From assembly GCF_004803895.1 (NCBI RefSeq), contig NZ_CP021978.1, positions 1,116,001 through 1,180,000 on the forward strand: 64,000 nucleotides of DNA, written 5' to 3'. Source of the DNA: Streptomyces hawaiiensis (GTDB lineage: Bacteria > Actinomycetota > Actinomycetes > Streptomycetales > Streptomycetaceae). Each line of letters starts with the position of its first letter. Position 1 is the first letter of the stretch. The translations under genes were made by a program, and so were the position numbers. This document shows, one piece after another, positions 52,587 to 63,980 of the stretch. The notes under the pieces were generated by a model, which was not told where the DNA came from, searched no databases, and worked only from the letters and a program-made list of their open reading frames with translations.

Positions 52587-52823
52587 TCACGCGGGGTCAC
52601 CGTCGCGGTCGGTGCCCCACACTCCGGAACCCCCGCCGCGCCACTCGATCAGCCCCGTGGCCACCACGTACGCCTCGTCCGCGTCCTCGATCCCGGCTCG
52701 CCGCAGGAACTCGGCGACGTCGAGCGGCCCGTAGGCGATGCCGAGGAACTGGTCGTCCACACGGACCCGCCGGCCGCCGTCCGCGGCAGGCGGGTAGACC
52801 ACGACGGGCTTCACGGACGCCAT
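52587..52823 (-). CDS. hypothetical protein (78 aa)
   Basis: This 78-residue protein starts at ATG 52823. It reads as a small soluble protein, with the N-terminal SVKPVVVYPPAADGGRRVRVDDQFLG and an acidic stretch AGIEDADEAYVV before a Gly-rich end. I do not recognise a family. It lies 67 bp upstream of the Lys-rich peptide gene in the same direction. Confidence 0.6.
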   Translation of the reverse strand: MASVKPVVVYPPAADGGRRVRVDDQFLGIAYGPLDVAEFLRRAGIEDADEAYVVATGLIEWRGGGSGVWGTDRDGDPA

Positions 52824-52873
52824 GGCACCAGGGTGCGCGGGAGCGGTGCCGGCCGCGCGCCGGACTGGGCCGT

Positions 52874-53149
52874 TCAGCCCGCCTTCCGCGTCTGCCGGAA
52901 CTCGTGGACGTCGGCGGTGAGGGTGCCGTCGTGCTGCTCGTAGTGGGACAGTGCGAGGCCGAGGCCGAAGAAGGTGGGGGCCCATTCGCCGACGAAGATG
53001 CCCCAGCGGTCGGCACGGGCGAGGCCGGTGCCGGCTTCCATCTTCAGGGAGCCCACCCAGGCGACGACGCTGAGACCGATGGAGGCCATGCCGGCCATGT
53101 AGGCGTGCTCGCTGCGGACGCCCATCTCGTGCATCTTCTTGATGATCAT
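52874..53149 (-). CDS. small membrane protein of unknown function
   Basis: This 91-residue protein has a basic, His-containing N-terminus (MIIKKMHEMGVRSEHAYMAG) and two hydrophobic segments, about 17-36 and 53-68, then a charged tail (EQHDGTLTADVHEFRQTRK). The frame is supported by codon bias. Function is unknown. It is followed by an apparent series of small same-strand genes. Confidence 0.7.
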   Translation of the reverse strand: MIIKKMHEMGVRSEHAYMAGMASIGLSVVAWVGSLKMEAGTGLARADRWGIFVGEWAPTFFGLGLALSHYEQHDGTLTADVHEFRQTRKAG

Positions 53150-53237
53150 CAGCGGCTCCGTTCCGTGGGGGATTCAGGAGACGGAGTGCCCTCGACTGGC
53201 GCCGATATTCGCCCGATTTGCGGCTTATGTTCGATAC

Positions 53238-53281
53238 GGGGGCCGTGAGGCGGGCCCTGGAGCGCTCGCCTCACGGCCCCC
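53238..53281 (-). terminator. terminator hairpin after the UvrA-like gene
   Basis: GGGGGCCGTGAGGCG and CGCCTCACGGCCCCC form a perfect 15-bp stem with a 14-base loop, 11 bp after the UvrA-like stop codon. Confidence 0.85.
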
Positions 53282-53292
53282 GAAGACCTCCG

Positions 53293-55686
<2,394 letters not shown>

Positions 55687-55734
55687 GGTGTCTCCATCTG
55701 TCGGGCGGGGCTGCCGCGCTCGGACTGTCTCGTT

Positions 55735-55767
55735 CCCCCGCGCCGGTGCCGAGGGGCGGCGCGGGGG
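55735..55767 (-). terminator. hairpin upstream of the UvrA-like gene
   Basis: CCCCCGCGCCG and CGGCGCGGGGG form a perfect 11-bp stem with an 11-base loop. It is the second of two hairpins between the VOC and UvrA-like genes and may attenuate read-through. Confidence 0.6.
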
Positions 55768-55769
55768 AT

Positions 55770-55812
55770 GCGGGACCCGTACGGCCACTGTGTGGCCGTA
55801 CGGGGATCCCGC
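55770..55812 (-). terminator. terminator hairpin after the VOC gene
   Basis: CCCGTACGGCCAC and GTGGCCGTACGGG form a perfect 13-bp stem with a TGT loop, extended by GCGGG and CCCGC outside. It starts about 30 bp after the VOC stop. Confidence 0.75.
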
Positions 55813-55842
55813 GGGGTGACGCGTCGTGCTGTGGGGCTGCTC

Positions 55843-56256
55843 CTACGCCTTCAGCTGCTGGATGCGGACCATGTTGCCCGCGGGGTCGCGGAAGGCGCAG
55901 TCGCGCACGCCGTAGGGCTGGTCCACCGGCTCCTGGACCACCTCGGCGTCGCCCGCCTGCACCCGCTCGAAGGTGCCGTCGACGTCGGTGGTGGCCAGGA
56001 CGATGCTGGCGTAGGTGCCCTTGGCCATCATCTCGGCGATGGTGCGGCGTTCGTCCTCGGTGATGCCGGGGTCGGCGGCCGGCGGGTGCAGCACGAGGTT
56101 CGTGCCGGGCTGGCCGGCGGGGCCGACCGTGATCCAGCGCATGCCCTCGTATCCGACGTCGTTTCTGACTTCGAAGCCGAGGGTGTCGCGGTAGAACGCC
56201 AGGGCGGCGTCCGGGTCGTCGTGCGGAAGGAAACTGGCGTGAATCCGAAGGTCCAT
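55843..56256 (-). CDS. VOC (glyoxalase/bleomycin resistance-like) family protein
   Basis: This 137-residue protein starts at ATG 56256. It has paired beta-alpha-beta-beta-beta modules: HASFLPHDDPDAALAFYRDTLGFEV and YASIVLATTDVDGTFERVQ, ending with the metal-ligand Asp/Arg segment CAFRDPAGNMVRIQQ. TAGCGT ends 7 nt before the ATG, so the message appears leaderless. It lies 10 bp after the AraC regulator gene. With the UvrA-like gene it looks like a small drug-response unit. Confidence 0.88.
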   Translation of the reverse strand: MDLRIHASFLPHDDPDAALAFYRDTLGFEVRNDVGYEGMRWITVGPAGQPGTNLVLHPPAADPGITEDERRTIAEMMAKGTYASIVLATTDVDGTFERVQAGDAEVVQEPVDQPYGVRDCAFRDPAGNMVRIQQLKA

Positions 56257-56266
56257 GGCTCTCACG

Positions 56267-56710
<444 letters not shown>

Positions 56711-57295
56711 AAGCGCGATCGTGCCACATCACACGGACACGCGGTCGATTTCCGGCTATCCCGGACCAGCCCGGCCATCCGATGGCGTCGGCCGGTGACG
56801 GAGCCGGTACGGCAGCCGGCCCCGGCCCCCGGAACCCACGCAGCCGACCTCGACCGCCTCCGAGGAACCGGGTGCCGAACCCCCGAGATCGGCCCGCACT
56901 CAGCCCGGCAGGTGGCGGTTCGGGGCCTTGGCCCGCTCCTCGTGCTCCGGGAGGACGACGACCTCCACCCTGTGGGCTTCGCCGCCCCCGGCGCCTTGCT
57001 CGTCGCCCGCCGGCACCGGCCCCTGACGACTGCGTCCGCGACCGCGACCGCGACGAGGACCCCCTGCACGCGCGCGTGGTGCTGCTCCGCGACCGCCCCA
57101 TCGGCGGCCTCACCCCCGCCCCCGGCGCCCGCGCCCACGCGGGCGGTTTCGGCAGCCTCCGGCGGGCCTCAGGCCGGAAACCCGCGCAACCGCACCCGGC
57201 AACCCCCGCACAGGCCCGCGCCCCAGCGCCCCGCACGCCCGCACGCCCGCACGCCCGCAGGCTGAACGTTCCTGCCGGATCGGCCGGGGGCGGTC
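56711..57295. other. long intergenic region with degenerate sequence and 8-bp repeats
   Basis: These 585 bases show no complete gene. One frame near 56930-57020 reads GPLLVLREDDDLHPVGF and another near 57060-57110 reads EDPLHARVVLLRDRPIGG, which look like parts of one decayed gene in different frames. At 57233-57256 there are three tandem copies of GCACGCCC. Confidence 0.4.
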
Positions 57296-58249
57296 TCACA
57301 CCCCGGCCGCCGCCGCGTCCGTCCGCTTCGCCAGTGCTGCCGCCGCCGCGCCCACCAGCCCGGCGTCGGTGCCCATCTGCGCCGGCACCACGGTCAGGTG
57401 CCGGACGAAGGACAGCATCGCGTAGGTGCTCAGGGCCTTGCGCAGGGGCTCGAAGAGGATGTCGCCCGCCTTGCCCACTCCCCCACCGATCACGGCGATG
57501 TCGATCTCCACGAGGGTCGCGGTCGCGGCGATTCCGGCAGCCAGGGCCTGGGCGGCCCGCTCGAAGGAGGCGACGGCGACCGGGTCACCGGACCGGGCGG
57601 CGTGGGCCACCGCGGCGGCCGACGTGTCCCCGCCGGGACCGGGCCGCCAGCCGTTCTCCAGGGCGCGCCGGGCGATGTTGGGGCCGCTCGCGATGCGCTC
57701 CACGCAGCCGTGCGAGCCGCACGGGCACAGATCGCCGTCGAGGTCCACGCTGATGTGCCCGATGTGGCCCGCGTTGCCGGTGGGCCCGGTGTGCAGCCGG
57801 CCCCCGAGCACCAGGCCACCGCCGACGCCCGTGGAGACGACCATGCACAGGGCGTTGTCGTGGCCGCGGGCGGCGCCCTGCCAGTGTTCCGCCGCCGTGA
57901 TCGCCACACCGTCGCCGATCAGCTCGACGGGCAGGTTCCCGGCGGCGGCCCGAACCCGGGCGACGAGCGGGTAGTCGCGCCAGCCGGGTACGTTCACCGG
58001 GCTCACCGTGCCCGCGGAGGCGTCCACGGGCCCGGCACTGCCGATCCCGACGGCCGTGGCGCGCTCCCACAGCGGCGACGTGGTGAGCTCGCCGAGCACC
58101 TCCTCCACGGCCCGCATCACGGTGTCGCCGTCCTCCCGGGCGGGCGTCGGCCGCTGGGCGCGGACCAGGATCCGGCCGCGGCCGTCCACCAGAGCGCCGG
58201 CGATCTTGGTGCCGCCGATGTCGAGCGCGGCCACGAGGTCGGTGTGCAT
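57296..58249 (-). CDS. ROK family sugar kinase/transcription regulator-like protein
   Basis: This 317-residue protein starts at ATG 58249. It has the ROK phosphate motif ALDIGGTKIAGALVD, the sugar-binding loop with STGVGGGLVLGG, and the zinc motif HISVDLDGDLCPCGSHGCVE. There is no helix-turn-helix, so it is a kinase of the glucokinase/NagK type rather than a NagC regulator. The LacI gene diverges from it and their shared region contains a strong palindrome. It should phosphorylate a hexose or amino sugar. Confidence 0.92.
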   Translation of the reverse strand: MHTDLVAALDIGGTKIAGALVDGRGRILVRAQRPTPAREDGDTVMRAVEEVLGELTTSPLWERATAVGIGSAGPVDASAGTVSPVNVPGWRDYPLVARVRAAAGNLPVELIGDGVAITAAEHWQGAARGHDNALCMVVSTGVGGGLVLGGRLHTGPTGNAGHIGHISVDLDGDLCPCGSHGCVERIASGPNIARRALENGWRPGPGGDTSAAAVAHAARSGDPVAVASFERAAQALAAGIAATATLVEIDIAVIGGGVGKAGDILFEPLRKALSTYAMLSFVRHLTVVPAQMGTDAGLVGAAAAALAKRTDAAAAGV

Positions 58250-58390
58250 CAGAGTCGGATCTCCCCGTCGGGCATGAGAAAAACACCGAGAAAGGCCATC
58301 AAGCCGAGAATGGCCGTCAAGCAGGGCAAAACAGCAGACCGGTCCCGCGACGGTGCGTGGGGCCGGAGATTGCGATGGACAGTCTCCCCC

Positions 58391-58415
58391 GAGCCTGACA
58401 ACGTTGTCCAGGCTC
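58391..58415. promoter_or_regulatory. palindromic operator between the ROK and LacI genes
   Basis: The perfect 12-bp core GACAACGTTGTC (58397-58408) is flanked by GAGCCT and AGGCTC, giving a second inverted pair. A TATGCT -10 follows at 58416-58421, so the site covers the -35 of the LacI promoter and could control both genes. Confidence 0.7.
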
Positions 58416-58490
58416 TATGCTCGACGCCACATCCTCATACAAACCCAGGATCGACGCACCCCCGTGGACGACAGGACAGGACACCGCACC

Positions 58491-59528
58491 GTGCCCCAGA
58501 CCCCCCTCCGATCCGCAACGCGCTACGGAACCCGGCCGACCATGAAGGACGTAGCGGCACGCGCCGGAGTCGGCCTCAAGACGGTCTCCCGTGTCGTGAA
58601 CGGGGAGCCGGGGGTCACCCCGGAGACGGAGCGGCGGGTCCAGGAGGCGATCGACGCCCTCGGCTTCCGCCGCAACGACAGCGCGCGGGTGCTGCGCAAG
58701 GGCCGCACGGCGAGCATCGGCCTGGTTCTGGAGGACCTCGCGGACCCGTTCTACGGGCCCCTGAGCCGCTCGGTCGAGGAGGTGGCCCGCGCGCACGGCG
58801 CCCTGCTGATCAACGGCTCCAGCGCGGAGGACCCCGACCGAGAGCAGGAACTGGTGCTGGCCCTGTGCGCGCGGCGGGTGGACGGGCTGGTGGTGATCCC
58901 GGCCGGCGACGACCACCGGTATCTGGAGCCCGAGCTCAAGGCGGGTGTCGCCACCGTGTTCGTGGACCGTCCGGCCGGGCACATCGACGCCGACGTGGTC
59001 CTGTCGGACAACTTCGGCGGCGCCCGCGGCGGCGTCGCCCACCTCATCGCGCACGGGCACCGCCGGATCGGCTTCATCGGCGACATGCCCCGCATCCACA
59101 CCGCCGCCGAGCGGTTGCGCGGCTACCGGGCCGCGATGGAGGACGCGGGCATACCGGTGGCGGGTTCCTGGATGTCCCTAGGCGTCACCGACCCCGAGCG
59201 GGTGCGCAGGGCGGCCGAGGAGATGCTGAGCGGCCCGGACCCGGTCACGGCGATCTTCGCGGGCAACAACCGGGTGACGGTCACCGTGATCCGGGTGCTC
59301 GCCGAGCAGGCCCGCCGTGTCGCCCTGGTCGGCTTCGACGACATCGAGCTCGCCGACCTGCTCCAGCCGGGCGTCACGGTCGTCGCCCAGGACGCGTCGG
59401 ACATCGGCCGCACCGCCGCGGAACGCCTCTTCCGGCAGCTGGACGGCGCCCTCGTCACACCCGAGCGCATCGAGCTGCCGACGCGGCTGATCACCCGCGG
59501 CTCGGGCGAGATCCCCCCGGCGGACTGA
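58491..59528 (+). CDS. LacI family transcriptional regulator
   Basis: GTG 58491 gives 345 residues; AGGA-rich sequence lies just upstream. The helix-turn-helix is TMKDVAARAGVGLKTVSRVVNGEPGV, followed by an effector domain. The final part, RIELPTRLITRGSGEI, is typical. It diverges from the ROK kinase gene across the palindrome at 58391 and probably controls both itself and the kinase. The next gene starts 8 bp downstream on the same strand. Confidence 0.92.
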   Translation: MPQTPLRSATRYGTRPTMKDVAARAGVGLKTVSRVVNGEPGVTPETERRVQEAIDALGFRRNDSARVLRKGRTASIGLVLEDLADPFYGPLSRSVEEVARAHGALLINGSSAEDPDREQELVLALCARRVDGLVVIPAGDDHRYLEPELKAGVATVFVDRPAGHIDADVVLSDNFGGARGGVAHLIAHGHRRIGFIGDMPRIHTAAERLRGYRAAMEDAGIPVAGSWMSLGVTDPERVRRAAEEMLSGPDPVTAIFAGNNRVTVTVIRVLAEQARRVALVGFDDIELADLLQPGVTVVAQDASDIGRTAAERLFRQLDGALVTPERIELPTRLITRGSGEIPPAD

Positions 59529-59535
59529 GCGGCCG

Positions 59536-60351
59536 ATGGACGACGCCGCCGATCGCACGCTGCGAGCACTGGGCCTGGCCGAGGCGCCGCGCGAGCATCC
59601 CCTGCTGTATCCGGGCGCGTGGCCCGCGGATTCCGGGCTCCTCGACGGGGACCGCTTCCTGCCGCTGGAGCAGCTGGTGTACGAGGACCGCACCCCGGTC
59701 ATCGCCATCGGCTCCAACGGCTGCCCGGGGCAGTTGCGGCACAAGATGACGGAGTTCGGGATCGGGTCGCCGCTGCCGATGGTGCGGGCCCGGGTGACCG
59801 GTGTCGACGCCGGTGTCTCCGCGCATGTGAGCCGCATGGGGTACGTGTCGGCCTCACCGGTCGGCGCCCCGGACACCGTGCGGGAGCTGTTCGTGCTGTG
59901 GCTCGACGCCGAGCAGCTCGCGGTGATCGACGCGAGCGAGGGCGTACCGGTGCCGGGCGGCAACTTCGACCGGGCCTGGCTGCCGTCGTCCGATGTCCGG
60001 ATCGACCTCGCGGACGGCACCCGCCTGCCCGGGGCGTACGCCTACGTCAACCGGCACGGTGTCCTCCACGACGGCACGGGCACTCCGCGCACGCACCCGG
60101 GCGAGCGGGAGCTGCTGACCGAACTCCTGGTCGGACTGCCGGGCTTGCGGGAGCTGTTCGGTGTCGTGCCCGAGGAGTTCTGTGCGCGGGCCCGCGGGGA
60201 CCGGCGGCTGTGCGAGCGGGGCACGCGGCTGTTCATCGAGGAGAAGCTGGTGACGGCGTCCGGTCTCGAGCGGTACGTGGCTGCCTCGGCGCGGATTCAG
60301 CAGAGCGGGAGCCCGGGGACCGGCGTGTCGTTGTCGCCGCCCTTGATGTAG
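59536..60351 (+). CDS. hypothetical protein, GGCT-like fold possible
   Basis: This 271-residue protein starts at ATG 59536. The segment TPVIAIGSNGCPGQLRHKM resembles the Ser-Asn substrate loop of the gamma-glutamylcyclotransferase fold, but the rest does not give a sure match. It starts 8 bp after the LacI gene. Its last 55 bp overlap the convergent Ser/Thr kinase gene, and the residues encoded there look like read-through, so an earlier stop may have been lost. Function is not assigned. Confidence 0.65.
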   Translation: MDDAADRTLRALGLAEAPREHPLLYPGAWPADSGLLDGDRFLPLEQLVYEDRTPVIAIGSNGCPGQLRHKMTEFGIGSPLPMVRARVTGVDAGVSAHVSRMGYVSASPVGAPDTVRELFVLWLDAEQLAVIDASEGVPVPGGNFDRAWLPSSDVRIDLADGTRLPGAYAYVNRHGVLHDGTGTPRTHPGERELLTELLVGLPGLRELFGVVPEEFCARARGDRRLCERGTRLFIEEKLVTASGLERYVAASARIQQSGSPGTGVSLSPPLM

Positions 60352-62522
60352 ACGTCGCTGACCCAGACGTTCGTGTTGCCGCTGTCGTCGTCGGTCTTCG
60401 CCCACCAGACGTTGGTCCACTCCCCTGACGTTTCCCGGCGGCCCAGGTTCTGCTGGCAGTAGAAGTAGTTGGTGCCCGCCTTGAGGATGCCGACCTTGGT
60501 GCCGGAGGCGGTGTAGGAGTCAGCGGTCTTCCAGACCTGGCAGTTGTATTTGCCGCCGCCGATGGCGTGGCAGGCCGGGGCCGGGGCCGGGGTGGTCGAG
60601 CCGCCGCCTGTCGTGGCGCCGCCTCCGGAAACCCCGCCCGAGGTGCCGCCGTCCGATGTCCCTCCGGTGGTGTCTCCGGTGGTGCCGGAGGTGCCGCCGC
60701 CGGTGGACTTGGCAGGGGCCGAGTCGGTCGCCCGGCCGGTGGGCTCGGGGTCCTTCTGGTCGCGGGGCTTCGAGGACGGGGTCTTGCCCTTGTCGTCGGC
60801 CTGTTGCGTGGCTCGCGGGGCGTTCGAGCCGTCGTCCGCGCCACTGGGCTCGGGGGACCCGGCATCCGCACGGGCGGCATCGGTCCGCGCGCCCGTCTCC
60901 TTGCCGCCGGAGTCGCCGAGCAGGGCGACCGTGGTACCGGCGGCGGCGAGGACGACGGTGACGGCCGCGGCCGCGAGCAGGACGCGAGCCTTGCGGCGGG
61001 GCGCCGCGCGGTCGGCGATCACCGGGACGGTGGCAGCGGAGGCCTCGTGGGCGGCGCTGCGGGCGCCGACCGGACCGAAACCCTGGGGCCCGGCCCCTGG
61101 ATCCTGCGGGCCGGGTCCGGCATGCGCGGGGTGGCCGTGGCCTGCGTGCGCGGGGTGGCCAGGGCCTGCATGCCCGGGGCCTGCGTGCGCGGGGTTCCCA
61201 GGGCCCGCGTGCGCCGGGCTCCCGGACCCCGCGTGCGGCGGATTCCCGGACCCCGCGTGCGCCGGATTCCCGGGATGCCCCGGGTTCCCGGGCCCCGCAT
61301 GCCCGGCGCCTGCGTTCTCAAAGTGCCCAGGGCCCGACCCCTGCGCGCCGGGACCCGACCTCTGCGCACCCGGGCCCGCCGGCGGGACCTGGCCGGCTCC
61401 CGGGCCCCGCACGCCGGAGCCTTGCGGCGCGGGGTGGCCGGGGTCGGAGTGCCCCGGGCCGCCGTCGCCCGCGGCCCCCGCCACCCCGGCCGCCCCGAAC
61501 GCTGCCGCCGTGCCGAAGCCCGGTGTGCGCGGGCCCTCTTGAGGTCCGCCGGTGTCCTGCTGCGGGGGCCCGAACCCCGGCGGTATCGACGGGACGCTGC
61601 GCTCCGTCTCCGCGCGCGGGGGCGAGACCGCGGGGCCCCGCAAAGGAGAGGTCGGCGCGTCCGTGCCGCCGTCCGCGACGGCCTGGAGCAGTTCGCGGGC
61701 GTGGTCGGCCTCCGGGCGGGACTCGGGGCGCTTGTCCAGCAGTCGCTGGAGGACGGGCGCGAGGGGGCCGGCGCGGCGGGGCTCCGGCAGCGGCTCGGTG
61801 ACGATCGCGGTGAGCGTGGAGAACGTGGACGTGCGGCGGAAGGGCGAGGCGCCCTCGACAGCCGCGTAGAGCGTGGCGCCCAGGGCCCAGATGTCGGAGG
61901 CGGGACCCGGGTCGGCGCCCTGGGCGCGCTCGGGGGCCAGGTAGTCCAGGGAACCGACGAGTTCGCCGCTGCGCGTGAGGTGCGTGGCCGAACCGTCCCC
62001 GGGATCCTCCATCGTGGCGATGCCGAAGTCGGTGAGGACGACCCGGCCCGAACGGTCGAGCAGGATGTTGCCCGGCTTCACGTCCCGGTGCAGGACGCCC
62101 GCGCGGTGGGCGGCGGCCAGCGCGTCCATGACCTTCGCGCCGATCCCGGCCGCCTCACCCGAATCCAGCGTGCCGCGCTCGCGCAGGACGTCGTCCAGGG
62201 ATGGCCCGTCGACCAGTTCCATGACGATGATCGGGCGCCCGTCGACCTGGGCGATGTCGTGCACGGCGATGACGCCGGGGTGGCGCACCCGGGCAGCCGC
62301 ACGCGCCTCGCGCCGCATCCGCAGCTGCAGATCGGCCAATTCGGGACCGGCCGCGTCGGTGTAGGTGCGCAGTTCCTTGACCGCGACCTCGCGGCCGAGG
62401 ACCTCGTCGACGGCCTTCCAGACGACGCCCATGCCGCCACGCCCCAGCGCCGCCGTGACGCGATAGCGGCCCGCCAGCAGCCGTCCGGCCCCGTCCGACT
62501 GCCCGTACTCCCCCGTTGACAC
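60297..62522 (-). CDS. membrane Ser/Thr protein kinase with repeat-rich linker and extracellular domain
   Basis: This 741-residue protein starts with GTG 62522. The kinase domain (about 18-280) has GRGGMGVVW, Lys49 in VAVKEL, HRDVKPGN (Asp147) and DFG at 165-167. A long cytoplasmic linker of Gly/Pro/His/Ala follows with 8-residue repeats like GNPAHAGP. A transmembrane helix (VLLAAAAVTVVLAAAGTTVALL) leads to a Gly/Thr/Ser-rich stalk and a C-terminal extracellular domain of about 90 residues with Cys residues (CHAIGGGKYNCQVW, FYCQQNLG) that resembles an SH3-like or cell-wall-sensing domain. Its 3-prime end overlaps the convergent GGCT-like gene. Confidence 0.93.
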   Translation of the reverse strand: MSTGEYGQSDGAGRLLAGRYRVTAALGRGGMGVVWKAVDEVLGREVAVKELRTYTDAAGPELADLQLRMRREARAAARVRHPGVIAVHDIAQVDGRPIIVMELVDGPSLDDVLRERGTLDSGEAAGIGAKVMDALAAAHRAGVLHRDVKPGNILLDRSGRVVLTDFGIATMEDPGDGSATHLTRSGELVGSLDYLAPERAQGADPGPASDIWALGATLYAAVEGASPFRRTSTFSTLTAIVTEPLPEPRRAGPLAPVLQRLLDKRPESRPEADHARELLQAVADGGTDAPTSPLRGPAVSPPRAETERSVPSIPPGFGPPQQDTGGPQEGPRTPGFGTAAAFGAAGVAGAAGDGGPGHSDPGHPAPQGSGVRGPGAGQVPPAGPGAQRSGPGAQGSGPGHFENAGAGHAGPGNPGHPGNPAHAGSGNPPHAGSGSPAHAGPGNPAHAGPGHAGPGHPAHAGHGHPAHAGPGPQDPGAGPQGFGPVGARSAAHEASAATVPVIADRAAPRRKARVLLAAAAVTVVLAAAGTTVALLGDSGGKETGARTDAARADAGSPEPSGADDGSNAPRATQQADDKGKTPSSKPRDQKDPEPTGRATDSAPAKSTGGGTSGTTGDTTGGTSDGGTSGGVSGGGATTGGGSTTPAPAPACHAIGGGKYNCQVWKTADSYTASGTKVGILKAGTNYFYCQQNLGRRETSGEWTNVWWAKTDDDSGNTNVWVSDVYIKGGDNDTPVPGLPLC

Positions 62523-62678
62523 CGCTGCCCCGTTCCTGTGACCCCACCGCGGATACGCCGACGACCCACACCCTCGGCGCGTGGCGTAAAGACTACGGGG
62601 CGGCGGTGACGGCGAAAGCCGCCGGCGACGGCTGTGACAGGGCCGGTACGTGCCGGCCGGTACGTCGTACGGACGCCG

Positions 62679-63980
62679 TCAGGCGGAGGCCGTCAGATCC
62701 CCGCGCCGGGGCGCCGCGAAGCTCTCCAGGTCCGCCCGGGTCAGGCCGGCCAGGCGGGCGACCTCCCCGATGTCCAGGGCGCCGCAGTCCAGGCCGCGCA
62801 GCAGGTAGCCGCTGAGGGCCTTGGCGGTGGCGGGCTCGTCCATGACGTCGCCGCCGGTGCGGTTGGCGTAGCGGGACAGGCGGGCGGCGGCCTGCTCGAA
62901 GCCCTCGCGGTAGAAGGCGAAGACGGCCGCGTAGCGGGTGGGGATGTGGCCGGGGTGCATGTCCCAGCCCTGGTAGTAGGCGCGGGCCAGGGCGCGGCGG
63001 GTGAGGCCGTAGTGCAGCCGCCAGGCGTCGTGGACCTTCGCGGTCGGACCGACCGGCAGGACGTTCGTCGAGCCGTCCGAGACGCGTACGCCGGTACCGG
63101 CCGCGGCGACCTGCATGACGGCCTTGGCGTGGTCCGCGGCGGGGTGGTCACTGGCTTGGTGGGCGGCGGAGACGCCGAGGCAGGCGCTGTAGTCGAAGGT
63201 GCCGTAGTGCAGGCCGGTGGCGCGGCCCTCGGCGGCCTGGATCATGCGGGCGACGGTGGCGGTGCCGTCGGCGGCGAGGATGGACTGGCTGGTCTCGATC
63301 TGGATCTCGAAGCCGATCCGGCCGGGCTCGAGGCCGTGCGCCTTCTCGAAGGCGTCCAGCAGCCGTGCCATGGCGGTGACCTGCTCGGCGTACGTCACCT
63401 TCGGCAGGGTGAGCACCAGCCCGCCGGGCAGGCCGCCGGCCTCGATCAGTCCGGTGAGGAAGATGTCGAGGGTGCGGATGCCCCGGGCGCGTACGGGCGC
63501 CTCCATGCACTTCATGCGGATGCCCATGTACGGGGCGGCGGTGCCGTCCTCGTAGGCCTCGGCGACGATCCGGGCGGCGCGGGCGGCGGCCTCGTCCTCC
63601 TCGGCGTCGGGGCGGTTGCCGTAGCCGTCCTCGAAGTCGACGCGCAGGTCCTCGATCGGCTCGCGCTCCAGCTTGGCGCGCACGCGCGCGTGGACGGGCT
63701 CGGCGAGTTCCTCGGAGAGACCGAGGACGGCGGCGAAGGACGCGGCGTCCGGGGCGTGTTCGTCGAGGGCGGCCAGCGCCCGGTCGCCCCAGGAGCGGAC
63801 GGTGTCGGCGTCGAAGGCGTCGCCGGGTACGTAGACGGTGTGGACGGGCTGGCGGGTGCCGGGGTCCCCGGGGTAGCGGCGCTCCAGCTCCGCGTCGACC
63901 GGCGCGAGGGAGGCGCTGATCTCCTCGCTGACCGCGCCCGCGAGGCTCGTCGCCACCTTCTCCTGCTGGCCCTGACCCAT
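62679..63980 (-). CDS. DUF6986 (HpcH/HpaI aldolase/citrate lyase-like) protein
   Basis: This 433-residue protein starts at ATG 63980 after GAGGAGGG. The barrel motifs are present: LRVDFEDGYGNRPDAEEDE, IGIRMKCME with Arg for CoA or phosphate contact, and FEIQIETSQSIL as the Mg2+-binding region. The family is related to malate synthase/HpcH aldolases. It often neighbours purine (allantoin) catabolism genes in Streptomyces, but those would lie outside this window. Confidence 0.9.
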   Translation of the reverse strand: MGQGQQEKVATSLAGAVSEEISASLAPVDAELERRYPGDPGTRQPVHTVYVPGDAFDADTVRSWGDRALAALDEHAPDAASFAAVLGLSEELAEPVHARVRAKLEREPIEDLRVDFEDGYGNRPDAEEDEAAARAARIVAEAYEDGTAAPYMGIRMKCMEAPVRARGIRTLDIFLTGLIEAGGLPGGLVLTLPKVTYAEQVTAMARLLDAFEKAHGLEPGRIGFEIQIETSQSILAADGTATVARMIQAAEGRATGLHYGTFDYSACLGVSAAHQASDHPAADHAKAVMQVAAAGTGVRVSDGSTNVLPVGPTAKVHDAWRLHYGLTRRALARAYYQGWDMHPGHIPTRYAAVFAFYREGFEQAAARLSRYANRTGGDVMDEPATAKALSGYLLRGLDCGALDIGEVARLAGLTRADLESFAAPRRGDLTASA

